Assembly: GCF_900187605.1 (NCBI RefSeq)
Contig: NZ_FYEA01000012.1
Span: 94,448-158,447 of the forward strand
DNA length: 64,000 bases
Reading direction: 5' to 3'
Origin: Pseudomonas sp. Irchel 3H7
GTDB taxonomy: Bacteria > Pseudomonadota > Gammaproteobacteria > Pseudomonadales > Pseudomonadaceae
A program made the position numbers and the translations under genes. Below the pieces are notes generated by a model. It had not been told where the DNA came from. It worked only from the letters and a program-made list of their open reading frames with translations, and ran no database searches. Below, piece after piece: positions 60,088 through 64,000 of this stretch. Position 1 is the stretch's first letter. Each line of letters opens with the position of its first letter.

Positions 60088-60118
60088 CAGTAAATAAATA
60101 ACTTTTTAGAATGAGCTT
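60088..60118 (-). promoter_or_regulatory. Operator-like motif upstream of tauA
   Basis: AAATAACTTTTTAGAATGAG at 60096-60115 matches the motifs at 11511 and 41437. A CysB- or TauR-type regulator is expected here; which one cannot be told from sequence alone. Confidence 0.5.
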
Positions 60119-60177
60119 ATGAGTGGAAAAATCTAAGCGGGAGATGTGTTCGAGAAAAGTTGTGTCATTGAGATCCA

Positions 60178-60337
60178 GCCCCTCACCCCAGCCCTCTCCC
60201 AATGGGAGAGGGGGAAAGGGAGCAGATCGGGGGCTTTTCAAATCCTGAGTTCGACTTGGTCGTTCAGGTCGGTGTAGCTCGAACTGACAACACGGTCAGT
60301 CCCCTCTCCCTCTGGGAGAGGGTTAGGGTGAGGGGCT
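60178..60337. repeat. MITE-like intergenic element, copy 7
   Basis: About 160 bp with ends CCCCTCACCCCAGCCCTCTC and GAGAGGGTTAGGGTGAGGGG and an internal CGTTCAGGTCGGTGTAGC. It lies between gshA and tauA, both on the minus strand, and is a possible terminator of gshA. Confidence 0.8.
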
Positions 60338-60339
60338 CT

Positions 60340-61923
60340 TCAGTTGCTGATCGCCAAAATACTCGCCTGATACGACCCAACAAACACGTCAAAATCCCCC
60401 ACCTCGTTCTGCTCCAGCTCAGCCTGCGCTGCCAGCGACGTACGCGCCAGCTCCTCGAACTTCGCCTGCTCATCCGCCGCCAAAGGCTCACTACGGAAAA
60501 ACTCGGCATGCGCCTGGCTCTGACGCAACGAGAACTGCGCAAAGCTTTCCTTGTGCTCAGCCATCGCCGCCAGCACTTGCGCGGATGGCGTCAGGGACGG
60601 GTCGTTGACCTTGGCCAGTTGTGCATCCAGCGCCTTGCTGTGCGCATCACCGCCATGGCTCTGATCCAGCAACGCCGCCAATGGAGCAATTTGTTCCAGC
60701 AGTTCGGCTGCCCAGGTCTTCATCTCCACCGACTCACCGTCACGCTGCAATTGCAGACCCGGACGACGACCTTCCTTGACCACGCTGAGGAAGTTCGATG
60801 TGGCGTTGCCGCACGACGTGTTGGTCAGCAGCGGACTATCGTTCAGCGCGCAATACAGCAGGAACGCGTCGAGGAAGCGCGACTCGGTGAGGTCGATGCC
60901 CATTGGCAGGAACGGGTTGATGTCCAGGCAACGCACTTCGACGTACTGAATGCCACGGGCCACCAGCGCCTGAATCGGCCGCTCGCCGGTGTAGGTCACG
61001 CGTTTCGGGCGGATGTTGGAGTAGTACTCGTTTTCGATCTGCAGGATGTTGGTGTTGAGTTGCACCCACTCGCCATCCTGGTGCGTGCCGACTTCAACGT
61101 ACGGCGCGTACGGCGTGGCCACGGCTTTGCGCAGGCTGTCGGTGTAGCTCGCCAGATCGTTGTAGCACGGGGTCAGACCGGCCTGGGCGTTGCTCTGGTA
61201 ACCGAGGTCGCTCATGCGCAGGCTGGTGGCGTACGGCAGATACAAGGTGTCCGGATCGAGCTGTTCCAGCTGATGCGAACGACCACGCAGGAAACCGGCG
61301 TCCAGCGCAGGCGATGCACCGAACAGGTACATCAGCAGCCAGCTGTAACGACGGAAATTACGGATCAGCGCGATGTAGGAAAACGACTGAAAATCGCGAT
61401 CAGTGCCGACAAACCCTTCGGTCTCGCGCAGCAGCGGCCAGAGCTTTTCCGGCAGGGAGAAGTTGTAGTGAATCCCGGCGATGCACTGCATGGTCTTGCC
61501 GTAACGCAGGGCCAGGCCCTTGCGGTAGACGTATTTGAGCTGACCGATGTTGGAGGTGCCGTAATAGGCGATCGGGATGTCTTCCTCGGCCGGCAACGGG
61601 CACGGCATCGATGGACTCCACAGGTACTCGTTGCCGAGTTTGCTGTAGGCAAAACGGTGAATCTTGTCCAGGCTCGCCAAGGTATCAGCCGGATCCGGCA
61701 GGGCGGGCGTGATGAATTCCAGCAGCGACTCGGAGTAGTCGGTGGTGATCTGTTCGTTGGTCAGCGCGGAACCCAAGGCTTCGGGGTGCGGCGTTTGCGC
61801 CAGGCGACCTTCGCTGGTCACGCGCAGGCATTCACGTTCGATACCGTGCAGGCACTGCTCGAGCAGAGAGAGGTTAGCGCGCTCGCCGAGCAGAGCCAGG
61901 CGGCGGTTGAGAAGTTCGCTCAA
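60340..61923 (-). CDS. gshA: Glutamate-cysteine ligase GshA
   Basis: The first enzyme of glutathione synthesis, joining glutamate and cysteine with ATP. Starting at the TTG at 61923, with GAAGGAAT upstream, it is 527 residues, the length I recall for P. aeruginosa GshA; a GTG 15 bp earlier is the alternative. Recognisable blocks are [50 protein letters not shown]-like sequence near residue 140 and [15 protein letters not shown]. It is a natural consumer of cysteine made by the island. It belongs to the gammaproteobacterial class I type. Confidence 0.95.
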   Translation of the reverse strand: [527 protein letters not shown]

Positions 61924-62040
61924 TTTGGATTCCTTCACGCGTCAGTCGCCCCAATATGGGGGTGGGCAGGACGGTCTACAAGGGTGAAGTTGAAACTGGC
62001 GTTATCGCCTGGTTTTTCTAGCCGGTCAGCCGCACACATA

Positions 62041-62129
62041 CCTGTAGGAGCTGCCGCAGGCTGCGATCTTTTGATCTTGCTATTGAAAAACAAAATCAAA
62101 AGATCGCAGCCTGCGGCAGCTCCCACAGG
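62041..62129. repeat. Inverted REP pair upstream of gshA
   Basis: TGTAGGAGCTGCCGCAGGCT with its inverse CTGCGGCAGCTCCCACAGG around an AT-rich loop containing GATCTTTTGATC. Same family as 5065, 26218 and 57341. Confidence 0.8.
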
Positions 62130-62169
62130 ATTCGTTGCGCCGAAATTAACTCAAATTGATGGCGTCTAG

Positions 62170-62553
62170 CTACAGGACAGCGAACGTGCCTTGCGCTTTT
62201 GCGACCAGTTTGTCGCCCTGCATCACGTCGGCTTCGACCACCAACGTGCGGCGGCCCGGGTGAATCACCCGCGCCGTGCACAGCACCTCACCGTCGGAAA
62301 CGGCGCGGATATAGTTGATCTTGCACTCGATGGTCGCGCTCTGCTGATCAAAGCCGTGGGTGCTGGAACAGGCCAGCCCCATGGCGATGTCGACCAGACT
62401 GAACAGCGCGCCACCGTGCAATTTGCCGCCGCGATTGCGCAGTTCCGGTTCCAGCACCAGGGCGACTTGCGCCACCCCGGTTTCCAGGCTGTGCAGGCGG
62501 CAGCCCAACAGCTTGAAAAACGCGCTCTCGACGAGCCCGGCCGGAATCTCCAT
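62170..62553 (-). CDS. PaaI-family hotdog thioesterase
   Basis: A 127-residue single-domain hotdog-fold protein. The family motif RGGKLHGGALFSLVDIAMGLA (residues about 41-60) carries the Gly-rich turn and catalytic Asp, followed by ATIECKINYIRAV. It probably hydrolyses an acyl-CoA; the substrate is not known. Its ATG overlaps the stop of tex by one base (TGATG), so it is cotranscribed with tex. Confidence 0.85.
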   Translation of the reverse strand: MEIPAGLVESAFFKLLGCRLHSLETGVAQVALVLEPELRNRGGKLHGGALFSLVDIAMGLACSSTHGFDQQSATIECKINYIRAVSDGEVLCTARVIHPGRRTLVVEADVMQGDKLVAKAQGTFAVL

Positions 62554-64000
62554 CAGCGTTTCTTCAACTGCTTGGCGTTGGCGAACAGCGAGGCCATCGC
62601 GTTGTTCACTGGCGCTGCGGTCGCGGTTTCCTTGCGTGGTGCGTTGTTCGAAGGCTGGCGTTGCGCCGAGCCCGGACGCGAGCCACGGGCACCGTCGATT
62701 TTCTCGCCCGGGGTGTCGCCCATGCGCATCGACAGGCCAACGCGTTTGCGCGGGATGTCGACTTCCATGACCTTCACTTTCACCACGTCACCGGCCTTCA
62801 CCGCTTCACGTGGATCCTTGATGAACTTCTCCGACAGCGCCGAAATGTGCACCAGACCGTCCTGATGCACGCCGATGTCGACGAATGCGCCGAACGCGGT
62901 CACGTTGGTCACCACGCCTTCGAGGATCATCCCCAGTTGCAGGTCTTTCAGATCTTCGACGCCTTCCTGGAACTCGGCAGTCTTGAACTCCGGACGCGGG
63001 TCGCGGCCGGGTTTTTCCAGTTCCTGGATGATGTCGGTGACGGTTGGCAGGCCGAAGGTTTCGTCGGTGAATTTCTTCGGATCCAGACGCTTGAGGAAGC
63101 TTGCATCACCGATCAGCGAGCGGATGTCGCGGTCGGTTTCAGCGGCAATGCGCTGCACCAGCGGATAGGCTTCCGGGTGAACCGCCGACGAATCCAGCGG
63201 GTTGTCGCCGTTCATCACGCGCAAGAAACCGGCGGCCTGTTCGAAGGTTTTTTCGCCCAGACGTGCGACTTTTTTCAGCGCCGCGCGGGTTTTGAAGGCG
63301 CCGTGCTCATCGCGGTGCGTCACGATGTTCTGCGCCAGCGTCGCGTTGAGGCCGGAGATCCGCGCAAGCAGTGCTACCGAAGCAGTGTTCACATCAACGC
63401 CGACGGCGTTCACGCAATCCTCGACCACTGCGTCCAGGCCACGCGCCAGTTTCAACTGCGACACGTCGTGCTGGTATTGGCCGACACCGATGGATTTCGG
63501 ATCGATTTTCACCAGTTCTGCCAGTGGATCCTGCAGACGACGAGCGATGGATACGGCGCCACGGATCGACACGTCCAGATCCGGGAATTCCTTGGCCGCC
63601 AGTTCCGACGCCGAGTACACCGATGCACCCGCTTCGGAAACCATGACCTTGGTCATCTTCATCGCTGGATACTTTTTGATCAGCTCGATGGCCAGTTTGT
63701 CGGTTTCGCGGCTGGCGGTGCCGTTGCCGATGGCGATCAGGTCAACCGAGTGCTTGGCGCACAGGGCGGCCAGAATGGCGATGGTCTGATCCCACTTGTT
63801 GTGCGGCACGTGCGGGTAAACCGTGGCGTGATCCAGCAGCTTGCCAGTCGAGTCGACCACGGCCACTTTGCAACCGGTACGCAGGCCCGGGTCGAGACCC
63901 AGAGTCGCGCGCGGGCCTGCTGGGGCGGCCAGCAGCAAGTCGTGCAGGTTGTGGGCGAACACGTTGATCGCTTCGGTTTCGGCGCCGTCACGCAGTTCGC
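62553..64000 (-). CDS. tex: Tex, S1 RNA-binding transcription accessory protein (C-terminal part)
   Basis: The frame is open to the window edge, so about 480 C-terminal residues are present. A YqgF/RNase H-like domain comes first (TLGLDPGLRTGCKVAVVDSTG), then helix-hairpin-helix segments (DVNTASVALLARISGLNATLAQNIV and GAFKTRAALKKVARLG). The S1 domain follows (GMILEGVVTNVTAFGAFVDIGVHQDGLVHISALS) near residues 350-420, and finally a basic low-complexity tail. Tex is a conserved nucleic-acid-binding protein affecting transcription and ribosome-related processes. Identification is secure. Confidence 0.95.
   Translation of the reverse strand, partial: ELRDGAETEAINVFAHNLHDLLLAAPAGPRATLGLDPGLRTGCKVAVVDSTGKLLDHATVYPHVPHNKWDQTIAILAALCAKHSVDLIAIGNGTASRETDKLAIELIKKYPAMKMTKVMVSEAGASVYSASELAAKEFPDLDVSIRGAVSIARRLQDPLAELVKIDPKSIGVGQYQHDVSQLKLARGLDAVVEDCVNAVGVDVNTASVALLARISGLNATLAQNIVTHRDEHGAFKTRAALKKVARLGEKTFEQAAGFLRVMNGDNPLDSSAVHPEAYPLVQRIAAETDRDIRSLIGDASFLKRLDPKKFTDETFGLPTVTDIIQELEKPGRDPRPEFKTAEFQEGVEDLKDLQLGMILEGVVTNVTAFGAFVDIGVHQDGLVHISALSEKFIKDPREAVKAGDVVKVKVMEVDIPRKRVGLSMRMGDTPGEKIDGARGSRPGSAQRQPSNNAPRKETATAAPVNNAMASLFANAKQLKKR

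Overview
This 64-kb window is GC-rich proteobacterial DNA. Gene content and family-level matches (atsRBC/atsK/sftR, tcyJLN-dcyD-epsC, tauABCD, gshA, tex, REP-type palindromes) point to a fluorescent-group Pseudomonas. No rRNA, tRNA, CRISPR array, phage or insertion sequence was recognised. Most of the window is a sulfur-scavenging island, the genes a cell uses when inorganic sulfate or cysteine is scarce.

Layout: (1) 0-0.8 kb, the end of a fatty-acid desaturase. (2) 1-8.5 kb, a sulfate-ester module: arylsulfatase atsA, ABC importer atsB/atsC with divergent atsR, LysR regulator sftR and the oxygenative alkylsulfatase atsK. (3) 8.6-18.2 kb, a second sulfate-ester module: a phosphonate-hydrolase-like sulfatase, a second SftR-like regulator, a TonB-dependent receptor, a periplasmic arylsulfotransferase, a 108-aa protein with an avidin-like N-terminus, and a dedicated tonB-exbB-exbD. 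(4) 18.5-24.6 kb, an alpha/beta hydrolase, an atypical sigma-54 activator, an orphan MetQ-like protein and a polar-amino-acid ABC importer. (5) 25-34.6 kb, apparently unrelated genes: an AAA ATPase, a two-adaptor RND efflux operon, a large secreted glycosidase-like protein and a methyltransferase. (6) 34.7-41.5 kb, one minus-strand set: two SfnB/DszC-like flavoproteins, a DszA/NtaA-like monooxygenase and metQ-metN-metI. (7) 41.5-47.4 kb, a two-repeat hypothetical protein, the cystine importer tcyJ-tcyL-tcyN, D-cysteine desulfhydrase dcyD and divergent serine acetyltransferase epsC. (8) 47.8-50.1 kb, a BCCT osmolyte transporter under a palindromic BetI-like operator, and a small membrane protein. 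(9) 50.3-56.2 kb, a LacI regulator divergent from a TonB receptor, an NtaA-like monooxygenase and an aldo/keto reductase. (10) 56.5-60 kb, tauABCD. (11) 60.3-64 kb, gshA, a hotdog thioesterase and the end of tex.

Together these genes bring sulfate esters, sulfonates, methionine-like compounds and cystine across both membranes, then release sulfite, sulfate or sulfide, and feed cysteine and glutathione synthesis. The most striking direct observation is that many of these proteins contain no cysteine and no methionine after the initiator (AtsR, AtsK, both SfnB-like enzymes, MetQ, TcyJ, TauA and the 108-aa protein). Two recurrent AT-rich operator-like motifs precede many of the operons. One further operon has a terminator-like hairpin and an overlapping 22-codon ORF in its leader. 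Intergenic spaces carry at least four families of palindromic or MITE-like repeats.
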